Below the pieces are notes generated by a model. It had not been told where the DNA came from. It saw only the letters and a program-made list of their open reading frames with translations, and did no database searches. From assembly GCA_911728455.2 (NCBI GenBank), contig OU452219.1, positions 9,422,320 through 9,486,319 on the forward strand: DNA of 64,000 nucleotides. Direction: 5' to 3'. Below, in pieces: positions 53,901 to 59,000 of this stretch (within the stretch, counting starts at the first letter, position 1; every line of letters starts with the position of its first letter). The DNA is from Marthasterias glacialis. Taxonomy: Eukaryota > Echinodermata > Asteroidea > Forcipulatida > Asteriidae. The position numbers were made by a program, and so were the translations under genes.

Positions 53901-55801
53901 TACTGACCCATTTATTGTTGACATCTAAACGATGCCATTACATGTTTCAAATTTTACACCATTTCAATGTGAGGTTAGAGGCTTGTAATTTTTTTTCCCC
54001 ACTTTCATTCGGACTCTCACCTATTGAAAAATGAGTGCATCACCAAACTGACTTTGACCTTGGGAGCCCCTCTCTTAAAACACATCTTACCATGTTTACT
54101 GGGATGTACATTTTTGCCACCAATAAATGTCAGTTTCAAAAAGGTAATTGGTAGAACTTTCCTACCCACTTTGAAATGCGCCTTCAGGCAAGTCTCTAAA
54201 TGCAGACGTGATTATGTACCGATGAGATTGTTTATTCTAACCTACTTTTCATTCATTGCAAGATGAGAAAAATTGACTTACCAAGTGTCCCACCACCAAT
54301 GCTCCTTGCCTGGCAACTCGCTGTATGTAACATTCACTTTAGTCTCTTTCAGGAGACGAACCATACGCCTAATTAAAAAAAAAAAACATTATTCAAAGAC
54401 ATTTGCGAAATAATAATAATACGAGACAATTATATAGCGCATAATGCAGGAGCCTGTATGCTCAAAAACCACTGAATATAAAACAAATAAAACATAAAGT
54501 AGAGTTACAAAAATGTAGACTGAAACAAGTGAGTTTTTAAAAGTCGTAAATCTGAACAGAGTCAGCTTGACAAATATGAAGAGGAAAGTCATTCCACAAT
54601 GAAGGTGCAATGAAGGTGAAGGCTCTTTGACCGTAGAATTTAGTAGAAACAGTAGTTTGCGTCAGTAAGGATTGACCAGCAGAACGAAGAGGACAAACAG
54701 GAGTACAGTTATGCAGAAGCTCAGTTATATAGTCAGGAGATAGTCCATGGAGAGCTTTGAAAGTGAGATTAAACTTATATGCGATATGCATTTTAATCGA
54801 GAGCCAGTGGAGATCATGTAAGATGGGTGTAATATGTTGGGAACGAGGCGTGCGTGAGACAAGGCGAGCAGCGGTGTTTTGAACGCGTTGGATTTTACAA
54901 AGTTCAGAAAGTCCAGTGATAACTGAATTGCATGAATCGAGTCTGGAAGTGACAAAGGAATGAACAAGTAAAAGAGTGGAATCATCATCAAGATAGCGAC
55001 TGATTTGACCTTTTTTTCTGATTTGCATGAGGGCTGCTTTGCAGATATGAAATGTGGTGAGTGAATCTAAACAGTACACAATTAACCCTCTTACTGACTG
55101 ATCACATGAACCTTATTAGACTTACTGCAAGTAGTTCCTGAGACGGTTAACTTAAAAAACTTCAAAGTAAAAGACAATGAAAATTTTCGAAATATGACAC
55201 ACACCTGACGAAATAAGGATGAACCGTTCTGTCATTTGCACCCACTCTTGCTAAAACTGGAATACCCTGAAAGGAAAACAAAATAAAACTAGACAATGTC
55301 AAATGTTGTGAGTTAGAAAAGTAGTACATTTTAAAACTTGTCGCCGTATAGTTCGTTTAAATTTGATGACGTCATCATTGATATCATTGAAAAGCCAACG
55401 AGCAAAAATACTTTTCATACACTGAAACAATGTTCACATTCTGTTTCATGTTGAATGCAGAGCTAAAACTACGAGTTTCTACCACATTTTTTCACGCGTC
55501 AACTTCTGGTTTGAACCGGAAGACAAGGTCAAATTGGGGTCATTGTGAGACATTTAATTAGTTTTCAAAAACCTTTCCGATGATGTATAGATTGTAACAA
55601 TTTGAAAATATAATAAATAACACACAGTGACATTGACTAAAAAAATGGAGCAACCAAGATTATTGTGATGATGAAGACAGGTGAAGAGGACCTTGGTTGC
55701 ATAAGCTGAAAGAACTGTTGATTACTGGTCAAAATACCCTGCTCTTGATTTACCTTCAGATTAGAAACATGTCTGTCTGCATCATTTTCCGCAACACAAG
55801 C
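17883..55801 (-). CDS. S9/prolyl-oligopeptidase-like alpha/beta hydrolase, C-terminal 434 residues in ten exons
   Basis: Ten exons join without a frame break (1305 nt including TAG): 55754-55801, 55205-55266, 54282-54368, 43408-43681, 37182-37289, 30280-30352, 29315-29416, 22991-23212, 19563-19756 and 17883-18017. All have GT-AG boundaries. The visible product starts inside the peptidase S9-type catalytic domain. GANDRTVHPY holds the presumed catalytic Asp (D28 of the visible part) and PGKEHWWWDT the presumed catalytic His (H60). NDGGAVNDP follows, then about 350 residues of a C-terminal region containing ASLTTSNVEAF, GPARRIAEDKFLIVTGT, TIPPMTRSP and TGFWGNEWDFR. The GxSxG nucleophile exon and any signal peptide are upstream, beyond the window. 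From memory, similar proteins occur in fungi and bacteria as uncharacterised secreted S9-like hydrolases. Substrate and physiological role are unknown. Cysteine pairs (TCETSC, SSCVC) fit a secreted protein, by inference. Confidence 0.85.
18353..18550. repeat. Minisatellite of TTTAGAAGTAAACCATTAA units
   Basis: Repeated variants of accatttagaagtaaaccat taa, including one inverted pair (aaaccattaagtggtttact tctaaatgg), over about 200 bp. Confidence 0.85.
18965..19129. mobile_element. Palindromic element with ACAATAGACCGTTCCGGC ends
   Basis: Left acaatagaccgttccggcct and right gccggaacggtctattg are inverted. The interior has CpG-rich, self-complementary stretches (ggtcatgtgacctcggtcaa). No ORF. 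Confidence 0.78.
19563..19756 (-). CDS. Hydrolase gene exon with GALFLAPHQSNKLALVL
   Basis: Donor TCACCG|GTAAGT. The preferred acceptor is CACATTTCAG|AC. A second acceptor, CTCTGTAG|GG, 24 nt inside, is also in phase and would drop eight residues, so the 5' end is uncertain. The exon encodes GIELGECVFPAERTG, LALVLLGASLQGLKDVIQL and ends PTIPPMTRSP in phase 0. Confidence 0.82.
20235..20345 (-). mobile_element. Half copy of the hairpin element, opposite orientation
   Basis: It reads gctcttttcagagccaacac, ctcctccgaaaagagattc, acctgcaagtttactagcta and accatgcaaagcttcaaaca, the complement of the left arm plus the outer flank of the 32936/45717 elements. Confidence 0.72.
20434..20908. mobile_element. 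CAATAGACC MITE, larger copy
   Basis: The left part has agccccgcctactaacgtat tgaccaatcacagccttgac; the right end is ggcggagcttaatggatggg tctattg. The left tip is eroded. It contains gaaagtctgacaaaagtccg, shared with 39458 and 51970. Confidence 0.65.
21430..22210. mobile_element. Possible large TIR element with repeated TTTCACACT motifs
   Basis: The left border (actgaagccctttttacaca) and right border (agtgtgaaaggcgcttcg) are roughly inverted, and inner pairs (gaccttttcacactaaaa, gacagtgtgaaaagaactta) repeat the theme. It contains several acgtgt/acacgtgt palindromes. No transposase frame was found. Confidence 0.5.
22991..23212 (-). CDS. Hydrolase gene exon (73 codons)
   Basis: Acceptor TTCTTCCAG|GA and donor CAAG|GTATGT. 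It begins TLDKTQSVDLLQQAVYIANL and includes the strand NLILLGGPTENSW followed by LDRVPLRKTEQ. The Rossmann-like strand-then-G-G-x-x-x-N arrangement suggests a small alpha/beta module. This is inference from pattern only. Confidence 0.87.
23652..23849. mobile_element. 198-bp MITE with TTAA target duplication, copy 1
   Basis: Terminal inverted repeats aggggctgtgtcatcatgat and its near complement at the right end (atcataatgacacagcccct) are flanked on both sides by TTAA (23648-23651, 23850-23853). Central sequence cacggaaagatgaactctca and ggtcaaatcacaaagggtgc is shared with the copy at 37687. TTAA duplication and TIRs are typical of piggyBac-type non-autonomous elements. Confidence 0.88.
23980..24466. 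repeat. GAGCCA/GAGCCCA minisatellite
   Basis: About 490 bp made of mixed 6-bp (gagcca) and 7-bp (gagccca) units with gagcctg variants. It contains no stop codons in most frames and so gives long artificial open frames on both strands; these should not be annotated as proteins. Confidence 0.97.
25036..25388 (-). repeat. tRNA-derived SINE interrupted by a MITE
   Basis: The outer parts, 25036-25169 and 25309-25388, together form one minus-strand SINE of the same family (head at 25388, with gtggccgagtggtcaagccc on the complement). The middle is an inserted palindromic element described separately. Confidence 0.8.
25170..25308. mobile_element. GATTTCACAAAG-type MITE nested in a SINE
   Basis: Ends are inverted: ggggtcgatttcacaaagca and ctttgtgaaatcgacccc. 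The inner sequence has attaccatagtaatttgtac and cagttaagatcaatcttag. The same family recurs at 49225-49382 and 49386-49530. Confidence 0.82.
25966..26012. repeat. (GAA)n purine tract
   Basis: agaagaagaagatgcagaag followed by further GAA units and a poly-A/G run. Confidence 0.9.
27497..27640 (+). repeat. Third tRNA-like SINE family
   Basis: The sequence gggctagatatctcagttag tagagtgccagcac and gaggtcgcaagttcaaatcc tgttctggtcaat resemble a tRNA with A and B boxes. It is followed by ttctttgttcaccccaaaat, a segment also found after the tRNA-like heads at 50683 and 52700. Confidence 0.7.
29315..29416 (-). CDS. Hydrolase gene exon with GPARRIAEDKFLIVTG
   Basis: Acceptor TTGCTAG|GG and donor AACGG|GTAAGT. 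It encodes LWIECDPRADKRRVLSNLGP followed by ARRIAEDKFLIVT; the flanking split codons are both Gly. The pattern G-P-x-R-R-I-x-x-D-x-F-L-I-V is a recognisable block of the C-terminal region in this family. Confidence 0.85.
29749..30200. mobile_element. Foldback element with an internal 95-bp tandem duplication
   Basis: Left ttcataaatacccaaggtgg tcac and the right part (ggtatttatgaatg with gtgaccaccttg inside) are inverted. The unit cccaaggtggtcacatgacc ... gctgtttaagacaggtta occurs at 29763 and again at 29858. It lies wholly in the hydrolase intron between 29417 and 30279. Confidence 0.75.
30280..30352 (-). CDS. Hydrolase gene exon (24 codons plus 1 nt)
   Basis: Acceptor TATGTTTCAG|GT and donor CCAGG|GTAAAG. 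It reads VNGQQFVLDKEELNGDIAV then CRNGQ, and its last base starts a Gly codon. It is short and has no motif of its own; the call rests on frame continuity on both sides and good splice signals. Confidence 0.75.
30927..31787. mobile_element. Region bounded by a 50-bp inverted repeat
   Basis: Left catggctactgtctgcccat ggtctgccattttggga (30938-30975) and right tcccaaaatggcagaccatg ggccgacagtagccatg (31736-31772) are near-perfect inverted copies about 760 bp apart. The interior carries a degraded LINE 3' fragment (31440-31680). Confidence 0.7.
31440..31680 (+). pseudogene. Degenerate non-LTR retrotransposon 3' end remnant
   Basis: The plus strand encodes KKKQCLRTFHGSP, KHGKRARGRPPRKDDIKLL and SEDTGFNWTG, then a frame change into residues resembling LAQDRxxWRxIVxGL. 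The GKRxRGRPxxRWxDDI block followed by WxxLAxDRxxWR is the usual C-terminal tail of several non-LTR reverse transcriptase clades. It is a short, frameshifted relic, not a working gene. Confidence 0.6.
32936..33164. mobile_element. Long near-perfect hairpin element
   Basis: The left arm (gtaaacttgcgggtacaacc ... ctttttgggaggagtggtgg ... agagccagtgtggtctcgac) is repeated as its complement in the right arm, with the loop in the ttcaggagaatgcagacgag region. Each arm is about 100 bp. Half copies occur at 45717-45915 and 20235-20345. Confidence 0.85.
33812..33905 (-). repeat. tRNA-like SINE head with intact Pol III boxes
   Basis: The complement reads gtgtcatggccgagcggtct agtgcaccgg ... gcgtgggttcgaatcccggt catgacac and folds as a type II tRNA (paired ends GTGTCATG/CATGACAC, long variable arm). 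The anticodon-loop position reads TGA where related copies have CAA. The matching sequence ends just after CACTTG, followed by ATT-like repeats, so it is a SINE head, not a functional tRNA gene by itself. Confidence 0.72.
33915..34010 (+). repeat. Second tRNA-like SINE family, fragment
   Basis: The sequence gtaagacatctgctctagaa tggcgggggtcgtgggttcg aatcccactcg then tatgcctgtggg is the same family as 44340-44520. The head is truncated at the left where it meets the SINE at 33812. Confidence 0.7.
34020..34230 (+). repeat. Diverged tandem duplication (about 120-bp period)
   Basis: The segment agaccactaatcaacacacc aagtttggagttgatatgcc aagtttccc recurs as agaccaatccacacaccaag tttgtcgttgatatgccaag tccttc. 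The function is unknown; similar blocks are common repeat cores. Confidence 0.7.
35319..35502. mobile_element. CAATTTCATAGAGCTG-type MITE
   Basis: The left end gggcccaatttcatagagct and a right end with gaagcagctctatgatga are inverted. The interior is rich in gcttaa/ttagct stretches, with tttggctggtaaccttattc in common with 42741-42954. Confidence 0.72.
36664..37010 (+). repeat. SINE copy, tRNA-derived, degraded head
   Basis: The sequence tcaagctctgatggctgaat catcagagtgggggttcgat tcctggtcatgac is a degraded head. The body runs tgtataaatgggagcctgag and ends gaagcgccttgatctagcta ccaggatatctgtgctatac. It is related to the fragment at 47605-47770. Confidence 0.72.
37182..37289 (-). CDS. Hydrolase gene exon (36 codons, phase 0-0)
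   Basis: Acceptor CATCTCTTAG|AT and donor ATTCAG|GTATTT. It encodes ITFSAERASLTTSNVEAF and 18 further residues ending RAETIQ. A nearer CAG 11 nt into the exon was rejected as acceptor because it would break the frame. L-T-T-S-N-V resembles the corresponding part of fungal family members, from memory. Confidence 0.83.
37687..37884. mobile_element. 198-bp MITE with TTAA target duplication, copy 2
   Basis: Same length and same TIRs as the copy at 23652, flanked by TTAA at 37683-37686 and 37885-37888. The interior is diverged (gcgcgcgcgcttgcggtcaa) but collinear. Both copies lie in introns of the hydrolase gene. Confidence 0.88.
38262..38450 (+). repeat. CAGTGGCGTAAGCAG-type interspersed repeat
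   Basis: It opens with cagtggcgtaagcagacata and continues with G-rich blocks (gggggcgggggagggggtgg), ending near gtgggggctctccccaatg. Confidence 0.65.
39066..39147. mobile_element. Short CAATTTCATA-type MITE (82 bp)
   Basis: Left gggcccaatttcatatagct and right agcttcatgaaatttgcccc form a hairpin, with tgctgagcacgattttctgc in the loop. Confidence 0.75.
39458..39726. mobile_element. CAATAGACC MITE with GCCCCGCCCC ends
   Basis: Left caatagaccggcctattaag ccccgccc and right ggggcggggcttaatggatc agtc are inverted, as are gaccaatcacagcattggct and agccaaggctgtgactggtc. Related pieces lie at 20434-20908, 51970-52090 and about 22755-22785. Confidence 0.82.
41896..41941. repeat. (AT)n microsatellite
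   Basis: A perfect AT run of about 28 bp decaying into tatatttatatttata. Confidence 0.93.
42741..42954. mobile_element. CAATTTCATAGAGCTG-type MITE, longer copy
   Basis: Left agggaccaaattcatagagc tgcttaagc and right gcttaagcagctcctttgac attgggccc are inverted. The interior includes aaaagtagctaagcacaaca. Confidence 0.75.
43408..43681 (-). CDS. Hydrolase gene exon, post-catalytic region (91 codons)
   Basis: Acceptor GGTTACCAG|GA and donor ATTCAG|GTGAGT. The first base completes a Trp codon, then KTNDGGAVNDPQV follows, continuing the conserved stretch after the catalytic His. The remainder includes FPGTAKTCETSCPTRN and a FTLSVVNPASSEGLFGVQVL segment that looks like beta strands. It ends in phase 0. 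Confidence 0.88.
43937..44213. mobile_element. MITE-like element with tandem ATTCTGCTTACCGC units
   Basis: The left end tgggctcaacttcatgtcat and right end cataaaattggtccca are imperfectly inverted. Three near-identical units (attctgcttaccgcaaa) lie at 43973-44015. The complement near the right end contains gcttaccgtagtc. Confidence 0.6.
44340..44520 (-). repeat. Second tRNA-like SINE family, longer copy
   Basis: The complement reads gcaatctcggtagtccagtt agtaagacatctgctctaga and gtgggttcgaatcccacccg aggaatatgcctgtg, with an A box and a perfect B box (GGTTCGAATCC), then a body rich in T and ending near caatgcttaacacgcatcga. Confidence 0.75.
45717..45915 (+). mobile_element. Half copy of the hairpin element
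   Basis: It carries tgtttgaagctttgcatggt, ctagtaaactagatacaacc, tcttttgggaggagtagtga and aggagaatgaagacgagt, matching the left half of the 32936 element and its flank, but the right arm is missing. Confidence 0.75.
46625..47255. repeat. Repeat with TCCGCTTCGCAGCGGAA hairpin and TGACGTCATCA palindromes
   Basis: It starts gcttttccgcttcgcagcgg aaaaggcattctctttg. Within it, tgacgtcatcatctgtcacg tgacgtcacc, atgacatcatgatgacatca and atgacgtcatcatgacgtca follow at intervals near 70-200 bp. No ORF. Confidence 0.6.
47605..47770 (+). repeat. SINE fragment related to 36664
   Basis: It shares tcaagttctgatggctgagt catcagagtgac with 36664 and continues ttctcattacccaggaataa gtgggtacctgcgtgggtag. The CTTCTC...CCCAG segment is the counterpart of the SINE portion abutting the satellite at 56091-56100. 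Confidence 0.65.
49225..49382. mobile_element. GATTTCACAAAG-type MITE, copy
   Basis: Inverted ends cctgggctcgatttcgcaga and ctttgtgaggtcgagccctg. The interior (gctaagcaaagtgtgatgtc, atggtaatactgacaactcg) is shared with the copies at 25170 and 49386. Confidence 0.8.
49386..49530. mobile_element. GATTTCACAAAG-type MITE, second copy directly adjacent
   Basis: It shares aagattgatctta, gctaagcaaagtgtgatgtc and the end gctttgcgaaattgggacc with its neighbour at 49225-49382. The two lie in direct tandem, 3 bp apart, by insertion or duplication. The left end is degraded. Confidence 0.75.
49660..49885 (+). mobile_element. Probable LINE 3' tail
   Basis: The sequence gtgtatgccttttgtattgt gacatggaaataaattgttg ttgaattgaatt has the form of a non-LTR 3' end: an AATAAA-like hexamer followed by short TTGAA repeats. 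No reverse transcriptase is left, so the family cannot be named. Confidence 0.55.
50217..50626 (+). repeat. Near full-length tRNA-derived SINE
   Basis: A Pol III-type head carries TGGCCGAGCAG (A box) and GGTTCGAGTCC (B box at 50283-50293), with ACTCAAGCTCTGGTG recalling a tRNA-Leu(CAA) anticodon arm. The body has gggacataaagccgttggtc and gcacgtaaaagaacccagtg. The tail is aagcactatataagaactgt, similar to LINE-type 3' ends that recruit a partner reverse transcriptase. It is about 410 bp long and sits in an intron of the hydrolase gene. Confidence 0.85.
50683..51118 (+). repeat. Third tRNA-like SINE family, full-length candidate
   Basis: The head is agatagcgctcatacggtaa tcgagaggtcacgagttcga gtccagc, then tctttgctcaccccaattaa. 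A T-rich body ends in aaaacactatatcaagaatc aattgttattagtatt, a LINE-like tail. The length of about 435 bp is inferred from head and tail only. Confidence 0.6.
51737..51900 (+). repeat. Fourth tRNA-like SINE
   Basis: The sequence ggttggctcagtggtttctt (A-box region) and gaccccggttcgaatcccgg actggagcc (perfect B box with paired flanks) is followed by gtgtgggttttccctttttg gggttttcctcccacatc. No other copy was seen in the window. Confidence 0.68.
51970..52090. mobile_element. CAATAGACC MITE fragment
   Basis: It shares cgtgtcggacttttgtcaga, agccaaggctgtgattggtc and gggcggggcttaataggtcg gtctatt with the right half of 39458. The left half is deleted. Confidence 0.72.
52700..52805 (+). repeat. Third tRNA-like SINE family, head fragment
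   Basis: The sequence gggcaccgttaatccggagg tcgagggttcaaatctcatc ctagtcaatttttctttgtt caccccaaaac parallels the copies at 27497 and 50683. Confidence 0.65.
53098..53326 (-). repeat. tRNA-derived SINE, 3'-truncated copy
   Basis: The complement reads ggccgagcgatctaatccac for the A-box end and gggttcgaatcccggcctgg for the B-box end, then acttgtgtccttgagcaaga and the GGGACGTTAAGCAGTAGGTC body. It belongs to the same family as the element at 50217. Confidence 0.82.
53588..54070. mobile_element. Foldback/MITE element about 480 bp
   Basis: Left gggctctgaggtcaaattca gtttggtgatgcactcattt and right aaaatgagtgcatcaccaaa ctgactttgaccttgggagc ccc are inverted over about 45 bp. The interior is AT-rich without ORFs. 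Confidence 0.78.
54282..54368 (-). CDS. Hydrolase gene exon with presumed catalytic His
   Basis: Acceptor TTTTAATTAG|GC and donor ACTTG|GTAAGT. The 87-nt exon encodes RMVRLLKETKVNVTYSELPG followed by KEHWWWDT. The His of GKEHWWW is the presumed catalytic residue. A LINE fragment in the same orientation lies about 40 bp upstream of the acceptor. Confidence 0.88.
54410..55082 (-). mobile_element. LINE 3' end with reverse-transcriptase C-terminus (CR1/L2-like)
   Basis: An open frame at 54537-55079 encodes the tail of a non-LTR reverse transcriptase: VHSFVTSRLDSCNSVITGLS, IQRVQNTAARLVSRTPRSQH, ITPILHDLHWLSIK, FKALHGLSPDYITELL and SLWNDFPLHI. These blocks (thumb/C-terminal extension) are typical of CR1/L2/Jockey-like elements. 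It is 5'-truncated, as expected from incomplete target-primed reverse transcription. The 3' part ends in gcgctatataattgtctcgt and an ATT-rich run. It sits in the hydrolase intron 54369-55204 in the same orientation as the gene; the frame is intact over about 180 codons, which suggests a fairly recent insertion. Confidence 0.85.
55205..55266 (-). CDS. Hydrolase gene exon with presumed catalytic Asp
   Basis: Acceptor CCTTTCAG|GG and donor GTCAG|GTGTGT. The 62-nt exon encodes GIPVLARVGANDRTVHPYFV plus two bases of an Arg codon completed by the next exon. G-x-x-D-x-x-V with a following P-Y is the usual setting of the S9 catalytic aspartate. Confidence 0.85.
55754..55801 (-). CDS. Hydrolase gene, first visible exon (16 codons, phase 0-0)
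   Basis: Acceptor TCTTTACAG|GC and donor AAG|GTAAAT bound this 48-nt exon. It reads ACVAENDADRHVSNLK and leads directly into GIPVLARVG of the next exon, as in S9-type hydrolases where a short helix precedes the strand bearing the catalytic Asp. It is the most upstream exon that can be recognised; 295 bp further the satellite begins. Confidence 0.8.
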
Positions 55802-55965
55802 CTGTAAAGACAAACCAACGTTTAAAAAACCTTTACAGAGAAATTAACTTGATATGTACTTTTAACATACACAGCGTAATGCCGGAAATCAGGCAAGCAA
55901 ATACTCCATAGAATCTGTAAGTGAGAACTAGATGGAAGTGGATTGGTCATGTTTTCTGTGAAGCC

Positions 55966-56095
55966 TGTCATGGCCGAGCTGTCTAGTGCAGCAGACTCGT
56001 GTTCTTGTGGTTAAGTCATTGGAATGTGGGTTCAGATCCGGGTCACGACACTTGTGTCCTTGAAGGAGATGTATTACTGTACTTACTTCTCTTCT
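55966..56095 (+). repeat. tRNA-derived SINE head truncated by the satellite
   Basis: The sequence tcatggccgagctgtctagt (A-box-like) and gggttcagatccgg (B-box-like) then cacgacacttgtgtccttga match the head of the tRNA-Leu-like SINE family seen elsewhere in the window. The usual continuation (a CTTCTCTTCACCCAG-like segment) is present as cttctcttctcccag, and at that CCCAG the 44-bp repeat begins. Confidence 0.8.
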
Positions 56096-59000
56096 CCCAG
56101 TCGGCTCAGAGCAGTAAGGACTTATAGGACCTAGTAAAACCCAGTCCGCTCAGAGCAGTAAGAACTTATAGGACCTAGTAAAACCCAGTCGGCTCAGAGC
56201 AGTAAGGACTTATAGGACCTAGTAAAACCCAGTCCGCTCAGAGCAGTAAGGACTTATAGGACCTAGTAAAACCCAGTCCGCTCAGAGCAGTAAGGACTTA
56301 TAGGACCTAGTAAAACCCAGTCGGATCAGAACAGTAAGGACTTATAGGACCTAGTAAAACCCAGTCGGCTCAGAGCAGTAAGGACTCATAGGACCTAGTA
56401 AAACCCAGTCGGCTCAGAGCAGTAAGGACTCATAGGACCTAGTAAAACCCAGTCGGCTCAGAGCAGTAAGGACTTATAGGACCTAGTAAAACCCAGTCGG
56501 CTCAGAGCAGTAAGGACTTATAGGACCTAGTAAAACCCAGTCGGCTCAGAGCAGTAAGGACTCATAGGACCTAGTGAGACCCAGTCGGCTCAGAGCAGTA
56601 AGGACTCATAGGACCTAGTGAGACCCAGTCCGCTCAGAGCAGTAAGGACTCATAGGACCTAGTGAGACCCAGTCCGCTCAGAGAAGTAAGGACTCATAGG
56701 ACCTAGTAAAACCCAGTCGGCTCAGAGCAGTAAGGACTTATAGGACCTAGTAAAACCCAGTCGGATCAGAGCAGTAAGGACTTATAGGACCTAGTAAAAC
56801 CCAGTCGGCTCAGAGCAGTAAGGACTCATAGGACCTAGTAAAACCCAGTCGGCTCAGAGCAGTAAGGACTCATAGGACCTAGTAAAACCCAGTCGGCTCA
56901 GAGCAGTAAGGACTTATAGGACCTAGTAAAACCCAGTCGGCTCAGAGCAGTAAGGACTTATAGGACCTAGTAAAACCCAGTCGGCTCAGAGCAGTAAGGA
57001 CTCATAGGACCTAGTGAGACCCAGTCGGCTCAGAGCAGTAAGGACTCATAGGACCTTGTGAGACCCAGTCCGCTCAGAGCAGTAAGGACTCATAGGACCT
57101 AGTGAGACCCAGTCCGCTCAGAGCAGTAAGGACTCATAGGACCTAGTAAAACCCAGTCCGCTCAGAGCAGTAAGGACTTATAGGACCTAGTAAGACCCAG
57201 TCCGCTCAGAGCAGTAAGGACTCATAGGACCTAGTAAAACCCAGTCGGCTCAGAGCAGTAAGGACTTATAGGACCTAGTAAAACCCAGTCCGCTCAGAGC
57301 AGAAAGGACTCATAGGACCTAGTAAAACCCAGTCCGCTCAGAGCAGTAAGGACTTATAGGACCTAGTGAGACCCAGTCCGCTCAGAGCAGTTACGACTCA
57401 TAGGACCTAGTAAAACCCAGTCGGCTCAGAGCAGAAAGGACTTATAGGACCTAGTAAAACCCAGTCGGCTCAGAGCAGTAAGGACTTATAGGACCTAGTA
57501 AAACCCAGTCCGCTCAGAGCAGTAAGGACTCATAGGACCTAGTAAAACCCAGTCGGCTCAGAGCAGTAAGGACTTATAGGACCTAGTAAAACCCAGTCGG
57601 CTCAGAGCAGTAAGGACTCATAGGACCTAGTGAGACCCAGTCGGCTCAGAGCAGTAAGGACTTATAGGACCTAGTAAAACCCAGTCCGCTCAGAGCAGTA
57701 AGGACTCATAGGACCTAGTAAAACCCAGTCGGCTCAGAGCAGTAAGGACTTATAGGACCTAGTAAAACCCAGTCGGCTCAGAGCAGTAAGGACTCATAGG
57801 ACCTAGTGAGACCCAGTCGGCTCAGAGCAGTAAGGACTTATAGGACCTAGTAAAACCCAGTCGGCTCAGAGCAGTAAAGACTCATAGGACCTAGTAAAAC
57901 CCAGTCGGCTCAGAGCAGTAAGGACTTATAGGACCTAGTAAAACCCAGTCGGCTCAGAGCAGTAAGGACTCATAGGACCTAGTAAAACCCAGTCGGCTCA
58001 GAGCAGTAAGGACTCATAGGACCTAGTAAAACCCAGTCCGCTCAGAGCAGTAAGGACTCATAGGACCTAGTAAAACCCAGTCCGCTCAGAGCAGTAAGGA
58101 CTTATAGGACCTAGTGAGACCCAGTCCGCTCAGAGCAGTAAGGACTCATAGGACCTAGTAAAACCCAGTCGGCTCACAGCAGTAAGGACTTATAGGACCT
58201 AGTAAAACCCAGTCCACTCAGAGCAGAAAGGACTCATAGGACCTAGTAAAACCCAGTCCGCTCAGAGCAGTAAGGACTTATAGGACCTAGTGAGACCCAG
58301 TCCGCTCAGAGCAGTTACGACTCATAGGACCTAGTAAAGCCCAGTCGGCTCAGAGCAGAAAGGACTTATAGGACCTAGTAAAACCCAGTCGGCTCAGAGC
58401 AGTAAGGACTTATAGGACCTAGTAAAACCCAGTCCGCTCAGAGCAGTAAGGACTCATAGGACCTAGTAAAACCCAGTCGGCTCAGAGCAGTAAGGACTTA
58501 TAGGACCTAGTAAAACCCAGTCGGCTCAGAGCAGTAAGGACTCATAGGACCTAGTGAGACCCAGTCGGCTCAGAGCAGTAAGGACTTATAGGACCTAGTA
58601 AAACCCAGTCCGCTCAGAGCAGTAAGGACTCATAGGACCTAGTAAAACCCAGTCGGCTCAGAGCAGTAAGGACTTATAGGACCTAGTAAAACCCAGTCGG
58701 CTCAGAGCAGTAAGGACTCATAGGACCTAGTGAGACCCAGTCGGCTCAGAGCAGTAAGGACTTATAGGACCTAGTAAAACCCAATCGGCTCAGAGCAGTA
58801 AGGACTCATAGGACCTAGTAAAACCCAGTCGGCTCAGAGCAGTAAGGACTTATAGGACCTAGTAAAACCCAGTCGGCTCAGAGCAGTAAGGACTCATAGG
58901 ACCTAGTAAAACCCAGTCCGCTCAGAGCAGTAAGGACTTATAGGACCTAGTAAAACCCAGTCGGCTCAGAGCAGTAAGGACTTATAGGACCTAGTAAAAC

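Noticed and set aside
55876..55913. Possible further upstream hydrolase exon reading YGVFACLISGITL
   Set aside because: The candidate donor (TGT|GTATGT) is weak and its phase does not fit the phase-0 start of the exon at 55801.
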